Source: Ureibacillus sinduriensis BLB-1 = JCM 15800 (GTDB lineage Bacteria > Bacillota > Bacilli > Bacillales_A > Planococcaceae). From it: a DNA stretch of 51,163 nt. Both the position numbers and the translations under genes were made by a program. The notes under the pieces were generated by a model. The model had not been told where the DNA came from and made no database searches. It worked only from the letters and a program-made list of their open reading frames with translations. Location of the stretch: positions 1 through 51,163 of the forward strand of contig NZ_JPVO01000037.1 in NCBI RefSeq assembly GCF_000772955.1. The letters run 5' to 3'. Below are positions 1-10,497 of this stretch, one piece after another; position 1 is the first letter of the stretch; each line of letters opens with the position of its first letter.

Positions 1-73
1 AAGAAACGATTTCATTAACGTTTTGTTGTTCAGTTTTCAAGGTTCATACTGTAACTATCACTTAGATAGCAAC
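1..73 (-). other. Leader of an rRNA operon (16S gene lies beyond the left edge)
   Basis: Read on the minus strand this stretch follows two good promoters and contains CCTTGAAAACTGAAC, a sequence typical of Bacillales 16S leaders and spacers and similar to the boxA antitermination region. No part of the 16S gene itself is visible. In B. subtilis an rRNA operon also follows lysS, which supports the reading. Inference from motif and position. Confidence 0.7.
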
Positions 74-79
74 TCTTAT

Positions 80-108
80 ATTATACACATCAACAACTCA
101 GTTGTCAA
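80..108 (-). promoter_or_regulatory. rRNA operon promoter P2 (sigma-A, perfect consensus)
   Basis: On the minus strand: -35 TTGACA (103-108), 17-base spacer, -10 TATAAT (80-85). Both boxes match the sigma-A consensus exactly. It points toward the rRNA leader at the left edge. Confidence 0.85.
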
Positions 109-154
109 TACTTTTTAAGACAATTACTTATCGTTGTCAAACAGCAACTTTCAT

Positions 155-183
155 ATCTTACCACTTCCGTATATCACTGTCAA
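155..183 (-). promoter_or_regulatory. rRNA operon promoter P1 (sigma-A)
   Basis: On the minus strand: -35 TTGACA (178-183), 17-base spacer, -10 TAAGAT (155-160, 4 of 6 matches). It lies 75 bases upstream of P2; tandem promoters of this kind are usual for Bacillus rRNA operons. Confidence 0.6.
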
Positions 184-504
184 TAAGTTATTTACGAAAG
201 GCTTTTACTTCTTGTCGCGTTTTAGCGACTTTAATAATTTATCATCTTTTATTATTACATGCAAGTGTTTTTCTGAAAAACCTTTAATTCTTTTTCTTTC
301 ACAAAATTTTATTATTTTACAAACAGTATTATATCCACTATTAATACTTATTATAACAATATCGAAAAAGTAAAATGCTCCTATCTATAATACTAATATA
401 ATCTTTATTCTATTGGTTATATATTTTTTTCATACCCTATAACAAATAGAGGCTTATTAGTCACCCATTTTAGCTAACCATTTTGCCTTCCCGCTAGTTT
501 ACAT
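184..504. other. AT-rich spacer between the rRNA promoters and the lysS terminator
   Basis: No convincing gene. It contains a small inverted repeat, GTCGC and GCGAC with a short loop near 214-230, upstream of the rRNA promoters. Open frames here are short, lack ribosome binding sites and have low-complexity composition. Confidence 0.6.
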
Positions 505-541
505 GTAAAAAAGAGTCGAAGTGCACCCTGCACTCCGACCC
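505..541 (-). terminator. Intrinsic terminator of lysS
   Basis: Minus-strand stem of 11 pairs (529-539 with 515-525, one G-U) around a three-base loop, followed by a T run (506-511). It lies about 70 bases downstream of the lysS stop codon. Confidence 0.85.
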
Positions 542-609
542 TCACTTATCAATACCCCCCATTAACGGGGTGCTTTGTTCTTTGTCGCTTATTGCTGTAT
601 TACCTTTGA

Positions 610-2408
<1,799 letters not shown>

Positions 2409-2417
2409 TGCTAAAAT
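2409..2417 (+). promoter_or_regulatory. Putative extended -10 promoter of the dinB-like gene
   Basis: TGCTAAAAT fits an extended -10 (TGn followed by TAAAAT). No recognisable -35 is present. It lies about 30 bases before the start codon, so the leader would be short. Confidence 0.45.
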
Positions 2418-2446
2418 TTCCACATTAGCGAGAAAGGAGATTGATT

Positions 2447-2926
2447 ATGTATCGAACTTTAAATGATTTTGTTTCAGAATGGGAAAAAAACTGCAGAGGG
2501 ACATTAGCGATTTTCGAATCGATTACAGATGAGAAAAAACATGTGGCGATCGTTGAAGGGCACAGCTCATTGGAATCTTTAAGCTGGCATTTAACAACAT
2601 CGCCTGCCTATTTCATGGGACAGGTGGGACTTTCTCTTGAGGTTGAGTTAAATCCTAAAAGTACCCCAGCCACAATCAGTGAGATTGTGAGTATCTATAA
2701 ATCTACTAGCGACAATGTTGTTAAAGTGGCAAAAGAAAATCTATCTGATGTGAAGCTTTTAACAGAGGTGAATAGTCATGGGCGACCAACGCCTATTGGG
2801 GCTCTCCTTAGGGTGATGGTAGATCATCAAACACATCACCGTGCTCAAATGCAGGTGTTGCTTCGCCAAGCAGGGCTACCTGTTCCCGGTGTTATGGGAC
2901 CGACAAAGGAAGATTTGGCTAAATAA
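2447..2926 (+). CDS. DinB/YfiT-like putative metal-dependent enzyme
   Basis: A 159-residue product of the DinB four-helix-bundle superfamily, whose members bind a metal through three histidines and include thiol-dependent transferases such as bacillithiol transferases. The expected triad is visible: one His in SWHLTT (about residue 50) and an HxxxH in the VDHQTHHR segment. I chose the ATG at 2447 because AAAGGAG lies seven bases upstream; a TTG two codons earlier is too close to it. The gene lies on the plus strand between dusB and lysS, which normally adjoin, so it looks like an insertion. Substrate and role cannot be read from the sequence. Confidence 0.85.
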   Translation: MYRTLNDFVSEWEKNCRGTLAIFESITDEKKHVAIVEGHSSLESLSWHLTTSPAYFMGQVGLSLEVELNPKSTPATISEIVSIYKSTSDNVVKVAKENLSDVKLLTEVNSHGRPTPIGALLRVMVDHQTHHRAQMQVLLRQAGLPVPGVMGPTKEDLAK

Positions 2927-2936
2927 ATCAATAAAG

Positions 2937-2979
2937 GGCATCCTCCTATCAAAATGTGATACAAGGATGCCTTTTTTAT
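2937..2979. terminator. Bidirectional terminator between the dinB-like gene and dusB
   Basis: GGCATCCT (2937-2944) pairs with AGGATGCC (2964-2971). A T run follows on the plus strand and an A-rich stretch precedes, so it can serve both converging genes. The T run includes the dusB stop codon, so the dusB transcript would have to end almost at its stop. Confidence 0.75.
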
Positions 2980-3986
2980 ATCGCTTGTGCTTTTTGTTCT
3001 GCTAATTCCATCACGACGCTTTGAAGTACAGATCGCAATTCAGCCGCTGTTTCCATTTGGTTAATCATATTCCGGATTTTGCCGTTTCCGCGAATCCCTT
3101 TTAAATACCATGAAGCATGCTTACGCATTTCACGGACAGCTACCACTTCTCCTTTAAGCTGCATTAAACGTTCAAAATGAAGTAAACATACATCCATTTT
3201 TTCACTTACTGATGGTTCTGGTTTTAATTCCCCAGTTTCCAGGTATTGCACAGTACGGTAAATCATCCATGGATTACCCAGTGCAGCGCGTCCGATCATT
3301 ACCCCATCCACACCAGTCTCATCCAACATACGTTTTGCATCTTGTGGTGTCTCAACATCGCCATTTCCGATGAGTGGGATACTGATATTTTTCTTCACTT
3401 CTTTGATAATTTCCCAGTTTGCTTTTCCTTCATACATTTGCACACGTGTACGTCCATGCATGGCGATTGCTGCTGCTCCAGCACGTTCTGCCGCTTGAGC
3501 ATTTTCGACTGCGAAAATATGATCGTCATCCCAACCAATACGCATTTTCACACTTACCGGTTTATCAACTGCACTCACAACAGCAGATACCATTTCATAG
3601 ATTTTATTGGGATCTAGAAGCCATTTCGCTCCGGCTTCGCATTTAATGATTTTATTTACGGGACAGCCCATGTTGATATCAATTATATCGGCATTCGTAT
3701 TTTTATCAACGTAGCGTGCTGCCTCCACAAGCGTCTCTTTATCACCACCAAAGATTTGCAGAGAAAGCGGATTCTCACGCTCATCAATATAAAGCATATC
3801 CAACGTTTTTTTATTGCGTTGAACCACCCCTTTATCACTGATCATTTCTGCATATACTAAACCGGCGCCGAATTCTTTTACTGTTAAACGGAAAGCCGAG
3901 TTGCATACTCCAGCCATTGGCGCTAATACAACACGGTTATCCAACACGATATCACCGATCTGAAACGGCTTATTTGGTGTAGTCAA
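2976..3986 (-). CDS. dusB: tRNA-dihydrouridine synthase DusB
   Basis: An FMN-dependent enzyme that reduces specific uridines of tRNA to dihydrouridine. The 336-residue TIM-barrel product carries the FMN-site start LAPMAGVCNSAFR and the catalytic-cysteine motif NMGCPVNK (C108). The start is TTG with a strong GAGGAGGAG site; no ATG is close by. It follows folK by about 77 bases and probably belongs to the folP-folB-folK-dusB unit. In B. subtilis the small gene yazB lies between folK and dusB; it is absent here. Confidence 0.95.
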   Translation of the reverse strand: MTTPNKPFQIGDIVLDNRVVLAPMAGVCNSAFRLTVKEFGAGLVYAEMISDKGVVQRNKKTLDMLYIDERENPLSLQIFGGDKETLVEAARYVDKNTNADIIDINMGCPVNKIIKCEAGAKWLLDPNKIYEMVSAVVSAVDKPVSVKMRIGWDDDHIFAVENAQAAERAGAAAIAMHGRTRVQMYEGKANWEIIKEVKKNISIPLIGNGDVETPQDAKRMLDETGVDGVMIGRAALGNPWMIYRTVQYLETGELKPEPSVSEKMDVCLLHFERLMQLKGEVVAVREMRKHASWYLKGIRGNGKIRNMINQMETAAELRSVLQSVVMELAEQKAQAI

Positions 3987-4063
3987 GATGTTCTCCTCCT
4001 CATCGGAAGTTCAAGCTTCCCTTTAAAAATTTTTTCTAAATATCACAGAAATTTAGTGTATAG

Positions 4064-4576
4064 CTATAAGAACTCATCCATACTATTTATGGATTTCCAT
4101 TTAGTAATACCTTCCGCCATAAGATCCATGCGTTCCAGGCAGGATTTGGCCATTTCAAGATGTGGTGTCCGAATGTTTTTTGTAATTTCCAATAGGGGAA
4201 CCAATACAAAAGCTCGTTCAAACATTCTAGGATGCGGAACAATTAAGTGCTTAACTTCAATATTGTCGTTATTATAAAGTAGAATGTCAAGGTCTATAAT
4301 CCGGGGCCCCCATCTTACCTCACGCACTCGACCCAGCTCATTTTCAACTGATTGGCAGATTCTCAGCATATCCATGGCCGAATACGTTGTTTCGATAGAT
4401 AGAGCGATATTTAAAAATGAAGGCTGGTCAACATAGCCAACAGGAGCAGTTTCATAGATGGAAGAAACTGCAGTTACACTTACATTCTCTGTATCTTGAA
4501 GAAGCCGTACAGCAAGCTTTAAATTTTGTTCCCGATCGCCTATGTTGGTACCCAAAGACAAATAAACATTATTCAT
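4064..4576 (-). CDS. folK: 2-amino-4-hydroxy-6-hydroxymethyldihydropteridine diphosphokinase
   Basis: Transfers pyrophosphate from ATP to 6-hydroxymethyl-dihydropterin, the step before dihydropteroate synthase. The product of about 170 residues has the family motif RWGPRIIDLDIL. I start it at the ATG at 4576, whose first bases overlap the folB stop by eight bases and which follows a GGGGG site; a TTG eight codons upstream would lie deeper inside folB. The overlap implies translational coupling with folB. Confidence 0.95.
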   Translation of the reverse strand: MNNVYLSLGTNIGDREQNLKLAVRLLQDTENVSVTAVSSIYETAPVGYVDQPSFLNIALSIETTYSAMDMLRICQSVENELGRVREVRWGPRIIDLDILLYNNDNIEVKHLIVPHPRMFERAFVLVPLLEITKNIRTPHLEMAKSCLERMDLMAEGITKWKSINSMDEFL

Positions 4577-4940
4577 AAAAACGCCCCCGCACAATTTCAA
4601 TGGCCACTTCTTTATAATGTCCCGGGATGGGAGGGTCAGGTTTAATCACTTCAACCTTGCAGCCGTAAACTTGTCCTTCGTAATTCTCCAGTATCTTCGC
4701 AGCAATGTTTTCGGCGACGGCCTCTATTAACTTGTATGGTTTCCCTTCTACCACCTCTTTACAAATATCATAGACACCCACATAACTCACCGTATCCTGA
4801 AGGTCATCACTTTGCCCTGCTTTTTGGATATCAACAGCCAAAGATACAGTAGCTCTGAACCTTTGCCCAAGTGCATTTTCTTCCGGTAGAACGCCGTGAT
4901 AGCCATAAAATTGCATATCTTTTAAATGTATATAATCCAT
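4569..4940 (-). CDS. folB: Dihydroneopterin aldolase
   Basis: Converts 7,8-dihydroneopterin to 6-hydroxymethyl-dihydropterin and glycolaldehyde. The 123-residue product is the usual size and begins with the typical MDYIHLKDMQFYGYHGVLPEE-like segment; the Y-G-x-H-G-V-L-P-E-E motif is clear, and the K of EVIKPDPPIPG is the probable catalytic lysine. It lies 22 bases after folP and overlaps folK at its end. Confidence 0.96.
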   Translation of the reverse strand: MDYIHLKDMQFYGYHGVLPEENALGQRFRATVSLAVDIQKAGQSDDLQDTVSYVGVYDICKEVVEGKPYKLIEAVAENIAAKILENYEGQVYGCKVEVIKPDPPIPGHYKEVAIEIVRGRFYE

Positions 4941-4962
4941 ATTTCATTCTTCTCCTTAAGTA

Positions 4963-5826
4963 TCAGTGTCTGGAAGGCAATTCATCATTCACCTTGAATT
5001 TCCCCATTAATGCATCAATCATCTTAACGGTGCGCGCCACTTCCTTCACATCATGGACGCGAACAATATGGCACCCTTTCATTACGCCAAAAGCACAAGT
5101 TGCAGCTGTTCCTTCAACACGTTCATCCAGTGGCAGATTGAGAACGGTGCCTATCAACCTTTTTCTGGAAGTCGCGAGTAATACAGGGTAGCCCATCGCG
5201 ACAAGTTCTTCTAATCGCTGCATCGTCTCAATGCTTTGCTGGAGGTTCTTTACAAAACCAATCCCTGGATCTAAAATAATATGGGCTTCTGGCACACCGG
5301 CTTCCTTCACAATATCTATACTTTTTTGGAGATCCTCCATATAATCCTCAAAGTAATTATTGTAGGACGCTTCCTCCCGATTATGCATTAATATAATGGG
5401 CACATTGAATTCAGCTGCTACGTTCGCTATCTCCGGGTCGCCTTTCGCCCCCCATATATCATTAATCATATGAGCACCAGCTTCTACTGCCGCTCTTGCA
5501 ACCGATGATTTATATGTATCAATCGATAGTATGGCCGGCACCTCCTTCAACAAAGCTTCTATGACAGGCACGACCCTCGCAATTTCTTCCTCATCCGAAA
5601 TCCGTGTATACCCTGGGCGCGTTGACTCCCCGCCGATATCGATAATCTTGGCACCATTTGCAACCATCTCTTTAGCATGTTGCACAGCCCTATTAACCGA
5701 ATTAAACTTTCCGCCGTCTGAAAATGAATCAGGGGTCACATTCAATATCCCCATGACTATTGTTTCTTTTTTATAATCGAGTTCTATATTATTTAGTTTT
5801 AATGGTTTTTGATATTTTGAAAGCAT
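4963..5826 (-). CDS. folP: Dihydropteroate synthase
   Basis: Condenses 6-hydroxymethyl-dihydropterin diphosphate with p-aminobenzoate; the target of sulfonamides. The 287-residue TIM barrel shows the signatures MGILNVTPDSFSDGG and DIGGESTRPG, the conserved MHNR, and the C-terminal RVHDV. First gene of the folate cluster here. In B. subtilis pabB-pabA-pabC, which make its substrate p-aminobenzoate, lie just upstream; here that place holds only a small orphan gene. Confidence 0.97.
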   Translation of the reverse strand: MLSKYQKPLKLNNIELDYKKETIVMGILNVTPDSFSDGGKFNSVNRAVQHAKEMVANGAKIIDIGGESTRPGYTRISDEEEIARVVPVIEALLKEVPAILSIDTYKSSVARAAVEAGAHMINDIWGAKGDPEIANVAAEFNVPIILMHNREEASYNNYFEDYMEDLQKSIDIVKEAGVPEAHIILDPGIGFVKNLQQSIETMQRLEELVAMGYPVLLATSRKRLIGTVLNLPLDERVEGTAATCAFGVMKGCHIVRVHDVKEVARTVKMIDALMGKFKVNDELPSRH

Positions 5827-5854
5827 CGCTTACCCTCTCTTCATAGTGTTTTTA

Positions 5855-5860
5855 ATTATA
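5855..5860 (-). promoter_or_regulatory. -10 box of the folP promoter
   Basis: A perfect TATAAT on the minus strand about 29 bases before the folP ATG. The -35 region is poor (CTTCAA or TCTTCA at 17-18 bases). It would drive folP-folB-folK and perhaps dusB. Confidence 0.55.
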
Positions 5861-6069
5861 CTTTTAGGAAATACTTTTTGAAGAAAATATTTCCCGAGGA
5901 ATTTAGATAAATGCTTAGGCTCAGAGTCATTTTACCATCAATTTGCGAAAGATAATTCGTAACTGCATAAGTTTAGAGTAAAATCTTGATTTGTTCATAG
6001 TCTTCCTTCTTACACAAGAAATTTATTGCGGCATATGATGCATAGAGTTATTTTTTAGGAGGCTAAAAG

Positions 6070-6345
6070 ATGAAAAATAATAATAACAGTGATAACAAAA
6101 CGCAAAGCCCCAATATAGAAAATCAAGCTGCTGCACTTGCGGTAATTGCCGGTTTATTTTCAACTTTGGGAGAAGGAATTGCAACAATCTCCACTGCCCT
6201 CGCATTGCAAGAAGTCCAACAAAACAATCAAGAACGAGATTATAAAAAGGTTAATATTGATCTGAAAAACATAGAAAAAAAGATTGATAACTTGGAGAGA
6301 GAAATAATCCAGATTAAAAAAATACTTCTTAGCAAACGATCTTGA
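6070..6345 (+). CDS. Small orphan protein: hydrophobic segment plus coiled coil
   Basis: A 91-residue product I cannot assign to a named family. Residues 1-17 are polar and asparagine-rich. Residues 20-48 form a hydrophobic, Ala/Ile/Leu-rich helix containing a central LGEG. Residues 55-88 are strongly charged with heptad-like spacing, suggesting an amphipathic or coiled-coil helix. The ribosome site AGGAGG lies seven bases before the ATG, which supports a real gene. It is on the plus strand, opposite to all its neighbours, between cysK and folP. I see no clear promoter or terminator of its own. Confidence 0.75.
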   Translation: MKNNNNSDNKTQSPNIENQAAALAVIAGLFSTLGEGIATISTALALQEVQQNNQERDYKKVNIDLKNIEKKIDNLEREIIQIKKILLSKRS

Positions 6346-6444
6346 TTCACGTGGAGCGCTTGTTAATGTTGTTTATTCTAAATGGTAACTTAGCCGATTT
6401 GTAGATCGACACTACGCTTCATATTCAAAAAAGGAATTGCATCA

Positions 6445-6478
6445 AAACAAAAGGGCATTACCCGTTAAGGTAATACCC
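6445..6478 (-). terminator. Intrinsic terminator of cysK
   Basis: A ten-pair stem (6453-6462 with 6469-6478, one G-U) with a six-base loop, followed on the minus strand by TTTTGTTTT. It lies just downstream of the cysK stop codon. Confidence 0.85.
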
Positions 6479-6494
6479 ATATTAGTTAAATTAA

Positions 6495-7424
6495 TTAGTC
6501 TTCAAAATTGTAAAGAGCCGTGGATAGGTAGCGTTCTCCGTTAGATGGAACGATTGCCAATACATTTGAACCTTTGCCAAGGCGCTTAGCAGTTTCAATT
6601 GCTGCGTAAATTGCAGCACCTGAAGAGATACCTACAAGAATTCCCTCTTCACGACCTGTTTTACGGGCCACTTCAAAAGCTGTTTCGTTATCTACAGGGA
6701 AAATGGAAGTATAAATTTCCGTATTTAAAACTTTCGGTACAAAGCCAGCACCGATTCCTTGAATTTTGTGTGGACCCGGATTACCTCCTGCAAGCACTTG
6801 GGAGTCTTTTGGTTCGACAGCAATAATTTCAATTTCAGGATATTTTTCTTTTAAAACTTCGCCCGCACCAGTAATCGTACCACCCGTTCCGATACCCGCT
6901 ACAAAAGCATCCAATTTAAGACCATCAAATGCCTCTACGATTTCTGGTCCTGTTGTTAATCGGTGGACCTCCGCATTTGCTTGATTTTCAAATTGCTGTG
7001 GCAGGAAATAGCCATTTTCTTGCGCAAGACTTTCCGCTTTTGCAATCGCACCTTTCATTCCTTCTGGACCAGGTGTCAATACTAATTCAGCACCGTAAGC
7101 ACGTAATAATTTACGACGTTCAATGCTCATTGTTTCAGGCATTACTAAAATGGCACGGTAACCTTTGGCAGCTGCAACCATTGCCAAACCTATTCCCGTG
7201 TTACCAGATGTAGGTTCGATAATTGTACCACCCGGTTTTAAAGTGCCGTCTTTTTCTGCTGCTTCGATCATAGCCAGAGCAATACGGTCTTTTACAGAAC
7301 TACCGGGGTTGAAAAATTCTAATTTTACATAGACATTCCCTTCGTTTTCCCCTGTTGCATGGTTTAACTTTACGATTGGTGTTTGCCCTACTAACTCCGC
7401 AACTGAATTGACTAATTTACTCAT
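6495..7424 (-). CDS. cysK: Cysteine synthase A (O-acetylserine sulfhydrylase)
   Basis: A PLP enzyme making cysteine from O-acetylserine and sulfide. The 309-residue product has the PLP lysine in [11 protein letters not shown] (K45), the substrate loop PTSGNTG (71-77) and the phosphate-binding GTGGTITG. The ATG has a GGGGAGG site upstream. In B. subtilis CysK also forms a complex with the repressor CymR; the palindrome overlapping the likely transcription start here would suit control of that kind. Single-gene unit with its own terminator. Confidence 0.97.
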   Translation of the reverse strand: MSKLVNSVAELVGQTPIVKLNHATGENEGNVYVKLEFFNPGSSVKDRIALAMIEAAEKDGTLKPGGTIIEPTSGNTGIGLAMVAAAKGYRAILVMPETMSIERRKLLRAYGAELVLTPGPEGMKGAIAKAESLAQENGYFLPQQFENQANAEVHRLTTGPEIVEAFDGLKLDAFVAGIGTGGTITGAGEVLKEKYPEIEIIAVEPKDSQVLAGGNPGPHKIQGIGAGFVPKVLNTEIYTSIFPVDNETAFEVARKTGREEGILVGISSGAAIYAAIETAKRLGKGSNVLAIVPSNGERYLSTALYNFED

Positions 7425-7459
7425 ATCTTTTCGTCCTCCCCTAAATACCTACTATGTTT

Positions 7460-7474
7460 ATAGGTTTTACCTAT
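7460..7474. promoter_or_regulatory. Operator-like palindrome at the cysK transcription start
   Basis: ATAGGT, three bases, ACCTAT: a perfect 6+3+6 inverted repeat. A further half-like TACCTA lies at 7446-7451. It overlaps the expected start of transcription, a good place for a repressor. CymR, an Rrf2-family regulator of sulfur genes, is the obvious candidate, but I cannot verify the match to its motif. Confidence 0.5.
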
Positions 7475-7479
7475 TTAGT

Positions 7480-7509
7480 ATATTAACAATTTAAGATAGT
7501 TTATGTCAA
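7480..7509 (-). promoter_or_regulatory. cysK promoter (sigma-A)
   Basis: Minus strand: -35 TTGACA (7504-7509), 18-base spacer, -10 TAATAT (7480-7485). The expected start of transcription falls in the adjoining palindrome. Confidence 0.6.
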
Positions 7510-7550
7510 CAAAATCGAATTAAATATTTAGAATATTTCAGAAAATACAA

Positions 7551-8504
7551 CTAGGACTCCCCATAGAACCACGTAGCATTAAATTCTTTCCAGAAAGCCT
7601 CAGGCGTAATCGAAGTCGGCAATTGCTCCAGGGATAGTACCCTTTTAATATGCCCTTTTACTTCTTCATATGTAAACGACTTGCCATCATTAATTTCTTT
7701 AACATAGATGATGCCATAACGACCATCATTCATTACAAATGGTTCACTTACATCACCGGTGCTAACCTCTTGGACGGCTTGCGGTATGCTAGTGTCTATG
7801 TTATTTTGTGATACTGTGATAAATCCAATATCCCCTCCCAAACTTGCCGAGGTTGTATCAAGGGAACGTTCTCGTGCTAAAACAGAGAAGTCTGAACCTT
7901 CTTCCAGTTCATTTTTGACGCTTTTCGCTTCTTTCTCTGACTCTACGATAATGATGCTTGTTCTATAAGTAGTCGGAATGTTATAAAGCGATTGATTATC
8001 CTCATAGTAGTTTGCTATTTCCTCTGCATCTGTTATAACATCTTTTGTTAGGACTTTTTCAAGGATTAACTGGGCACGTACCTTCTGTCGCAGTTCTTCG
8101 TCAGTTAGTTCTTGGATTGTTGAGTCTGTTTTATCTTGCGCAGACCTCATCAGGGCAATTTCCAAGTCTATCTCATCTTCGCTCACCTTAATATCATACT
8201 CTTTAGCGGCATTTTCCATAACCGCTTCATTCACTAGGGTTTGCAGCGTCTCTTTACCATATCTGCTTTCCATCGCCGCCATCCAGTCCTGGCGTGTTAT
8301 CTTTTTTTCGTCAACGGTAGCGACAATTTCGTCGCCACCATTCTGTTCTTTCCCATCCGGCCATATCCATAGGATGAACCAAAGGATATTGCCTGCAAAA
8401 AGGAGTGCTAGTAGTGTCAAGGTTGGTTTAGTTTTTAGTCTTCGCTGTGTAAGGGGCGTTTGGTTCGCTGTTTGGTTGGAATAATTATTGTGCTTGGATT
8501 TCAT
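7551..8504 (-). CDS. yacD: Membrane-anchored parvulin-type peptidyl-prolyl isomerase (YacD/PrsA-like)
   Basis: A 317-residue extracytoplasmic foldase-like protein. A polar N-terminus is followed by one membrane segment (about residues 29-47); there is no lipobox cysteine, so unlike PrsA it is anchored by a signal helix. A SurA-like N-terminal helical region precedes a rotamase domain (about 175-265) with the typical [19 protein letters not shown] stretch. I start it at the ATG at 8504, which overlaps the end of hslO by 20 bases and has AAGG upstream; longer forms would run deep into hslO. Last gene of coaX-hslO-yacD, as in Bacillus. Confidence 0.88.
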   Translation of the reverse strand: MKSKHNNYSNQTANQTPLTQRRLKTKPTLTLLALLFAGNILWFILWIWPDGKEQNGGDEIVATVDEKKITRQDWMAAMESRYGKETLQTLVNEAVMENAAKEYDIKVSEDEIDLEIALMRSAQDKTDSTIQELTDEELRQKVRAQLILEKVLTKDVITDAEEIANYYEDNQSLYNIPTTYRTSIIIVESEKEAKSVKNELEEGSDFSVLARERSLDTTSASLGGDIGFITVSQNNIDTSIPQAVQEVSTGDVSEPFVMNDGRYGIIYVKEINDGKSFTYEEVKGHIKRVLSLEQLPTSITPEAFWKEFNATWFYGES

Positions 8505-9369
8505 TGATGAAACCTTCAAGCTCTTGTTGATCGAAATGATATTTTTCCAAACAGAAGTGACATTCTGCTTCCGCTCCACCATCTTCATCAATCATTTCCT
8601 GAATTTCCTGAACACCCAGGCTGATGACTGCTACACCAAAACGCTCTTTTGAACATTGACATTTAAACTGTACCGGAGATTTACTAAGTACTTGGACATT
8701 ATTATTACCTAAGACTACTTCCAATATTTGCTCTGGGGATAAACCTCTTTCAATCATCTTTGAAACAGGCTCTATGTTTTGCAATTGTTGTTCGATTTTA
8801 GAAATGGTTTCCTCATCACATCCTGGCATTAATTGAATAATAAAACCACCCGCTGCCAGGACGCTATTATCCGGATTAACAAGTACTCCTAATCCAACGG
8901 ATGAAGGAACTTGCTCAGAAACTGCAAAGTAGTAGGTGAAGTCCTCTGCAATCTCTCCTGAAACGATAGGTGTTTGACCGGAGAACATATCACGTAATCC
9001 TAAGTCTTTTACGACTGTCAGCGAGCCTTCCGTTCCTACTGCACGACGAACATCCAGCTTTCCAACACTATTTAAGTCAAAATGGACTTGAGGATTCGTA
9101 ACAAAACCACGCACTTCCCCTTTAGCATTTGCATCAATGATCATCGGACCAATTGGACCATTTCCTTCAATTTTTACAGTTAGTTTTTCCTCACCTTTTA
9201 GCATTGCGCCCATCATAACAGTAGCTGTCATAGAACGGCCTAATGCGGCTGTTGCAGTTGGCCATGTATTATGTCTCTTCTGAGCTTCACCTACCGTCTC
9301 CGTTGTTCTTGCTGCAAAGGCACGGACGTTCCCATTAAATCCCAGCGCCCTAATTAGGTAATCATTCAT
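8485..9369 (-). CDS. hslO: Hsp33 redox-regulated chaperone
   Basis: A cytoplasmic holdase activated by oxidation of a zinc centre. The 294-residue product ends with the redox switch: a CxC pair (C237, C239) and a CxxC pair (C270, C273) that bind zinc when reduced. I chose the ATG at 9369, preceded by GAGGAA; an ATG five codons upstream has no ribosome site. It lies between coaX and yacD with almost no spacing. Confidence 0.96.
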   Translation of the reverse strand: MNDYLIRALGFNGNVRAFAARTTETVGEAQKRHNTWPTATAALGRSMTATVMMGAMLKGEEKLTVKIEGNGPIGPMIIDANAKGEVRGFVTNPQVHFDLNSVGKLDVRRAVGTEGSLTVVKDLGLRDMFSGQTPIVSGEIAEDFTYYFAVSEQVPSSVGLGVLVNPDNSVLAAGGFIIQLMPGCDEETISKIEQQLQNIEPVSKMIERGLSPEQILEVVLGNNNVQVLSKSPVQFKCQCSKERFGVAVISLGVQEIQEMIDEDGGAEAECHFCLEKYHFDQQELEGFINEIQAQ

Positions 9370-9387
9370 GAAGTTATTCCTCATTTC

Positions 9388-10158
9388 TTATTGGTTTTTA
9401 TTATAAATAACATGAAGGCCTTTTAAGGTTAATAAATCATCTACAATATCAATAGCCGTTGTTTCACTGGCTATTAACTTTGCCAAGCTTCCCGTAGCCA
9501 CGACGAGAGGTTGATTCTTACTATTTTCCGTCATACGACTGACAATTCCTTCTACCTGACCTACAAAACCGAAAATAATCCCTGATTGCATGGCGGAAAT
9601 TGTATTTTTCGCAATTACACTTGGTGGGCGGGTGATTTCCACGCGCGGCAATTTGGAAGCTCGTGAATATAGTGCTTCTGTCGATATAGCGATACCTGGT
9701 GCAATCGCTCCTCCCAAGTAATCACCCTTTTCATTTATATAGCAATAAGTTATGGCAGTGCCAAAATCGATTACAATCAATGGACTTTTTCCGCCATATT
9801 CCTCAATGGCGGCAACAGCATTCACGATTCGATCCGCACCTACTTCCCGCGGATTTTCATATTTAATATTTAACCCATTTTTCACTCCCGGACCTACTAT
9901 TAACGGTTTGATTTGCAAATATTTCCGGCACATCTCTTCTAAAACATAGATGATTGGTGGAACAACGGAAGATATAATCACTCCTTTAATCTGCTCAAAG
10001 CCAATTTGGACATGTGAAAAGAACATTTTCACCTGCATCGCATATTCATCTTCCGTTTTGTGACGATTTGTTTCCATTCGCCAATGATGCTTTAATTTAT
10101 CTTGCTCAAATATTCCCAAGGCAATATGGGAATTGCCTGCATTTAGCACAAGAATCAT
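9388..10158 (-). CDS. coaX: Type III pantothenate kinase
   Basis: Phosphorylates pantothenate in the first step of coenzyme A synthesis. The 256-residue ASKHA-fold protein starts with the phosphate-binding [15 protein letters not shown] segment and has the conserved [11 protein letters not shown] and DFGTAITY motifs. Type III enzymes are not inhibited by CoA and need a monovalent cation. First gene of coaX-hslO-yacD. Confidence 0.96.
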   Translation of the reverse strand: MILVLNAGNSHIALGIFEQDKLKHHWRMETNRHKTEDEYAMQVKMFFSHVQIGFEQIKGVIISSVVPPIIYVLEEMCRKYLQIKPLIVGPGVKNGLNIKYENPREVGADRIVNAVAAIEEYGGKSPLIVIDFGTAITYCYINEKGDYLGGAIAPGIAISTEALYSRASKLPRVEITRPPSVIAKNTISAMQSGIIFGFVGQVEGIVSRMTENSKNQPLVVATGSLAKLIASETTAIDIVDDLLTLKGLHVIYNKNQ

Positions 10159-10233
10159 TTAATCACGCCTATTTATTTAGTCTAATTTTTAAAAATAATA
10201 CCACATTACGGGCAAACTTATATAGTCATAACA

Positions 10234-10242
10234 ATTATACCA
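10234..10242 (-). promoter_or_regulatory. Putative extended -10 promoter of coaX
   Basis: TGGTATAAT on the minus strand: a perfect -10 preceded by the TGn extension. No clear -35. Predicted leader about 70 bases. Confidence 0.5.
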
Positions 10243-10415
10243 ACAATGTGGAACTACTTCCTTTGTTTTGGTTATGACAGGTAACAATTTAATTTGGCAA
10301 GGTTATTTAATTTGAAGTATACATTGTGAGCTGACGAGCTAAGCACCCGGGAATTTGCACAATTGAGATTTGGGATTTAGTACAATTCTTCCGCGAAATG
10401 CTGTGTCTATAAAAT

Positions 10416-10458
10416 ACAAAAAAACTGAATGAGTATAGCCATAGCATACTCATTCAGT
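10416..10458 (-). terminator. Intrinsic terminator of ftsH
   Basis: A perfect 13-pair stem (10424-10436 with 10446-10458), nine-base loop, followed on the minus strand by eight T residues. Confidence 0.9.
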
Positions 10459-10497
10459 CCAAAAACATTTATTTGATTTTAATTACTTAAGGAATTT

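Larger units (their letters stand above)
10159..10497. other. Intergenic region between ftsH and coaX
   Basis: 339 bases without a gene. It holds the ftsH terminator at the left and a likely coaX promoter at the right. CCACATT (10201-10207) and AATGTGG (10245-10251) form a widely spaced inverted repeat around that promoter. I see nothing recognisable in 10260-10410. Confidence 0.6.

Noticed and set aside
102..373. Two short plus-strand frames at the left edge
   Set aside because: They lie across rRNA promoters and AT-rich spacer, with low-complexity products and no ribosome sites.
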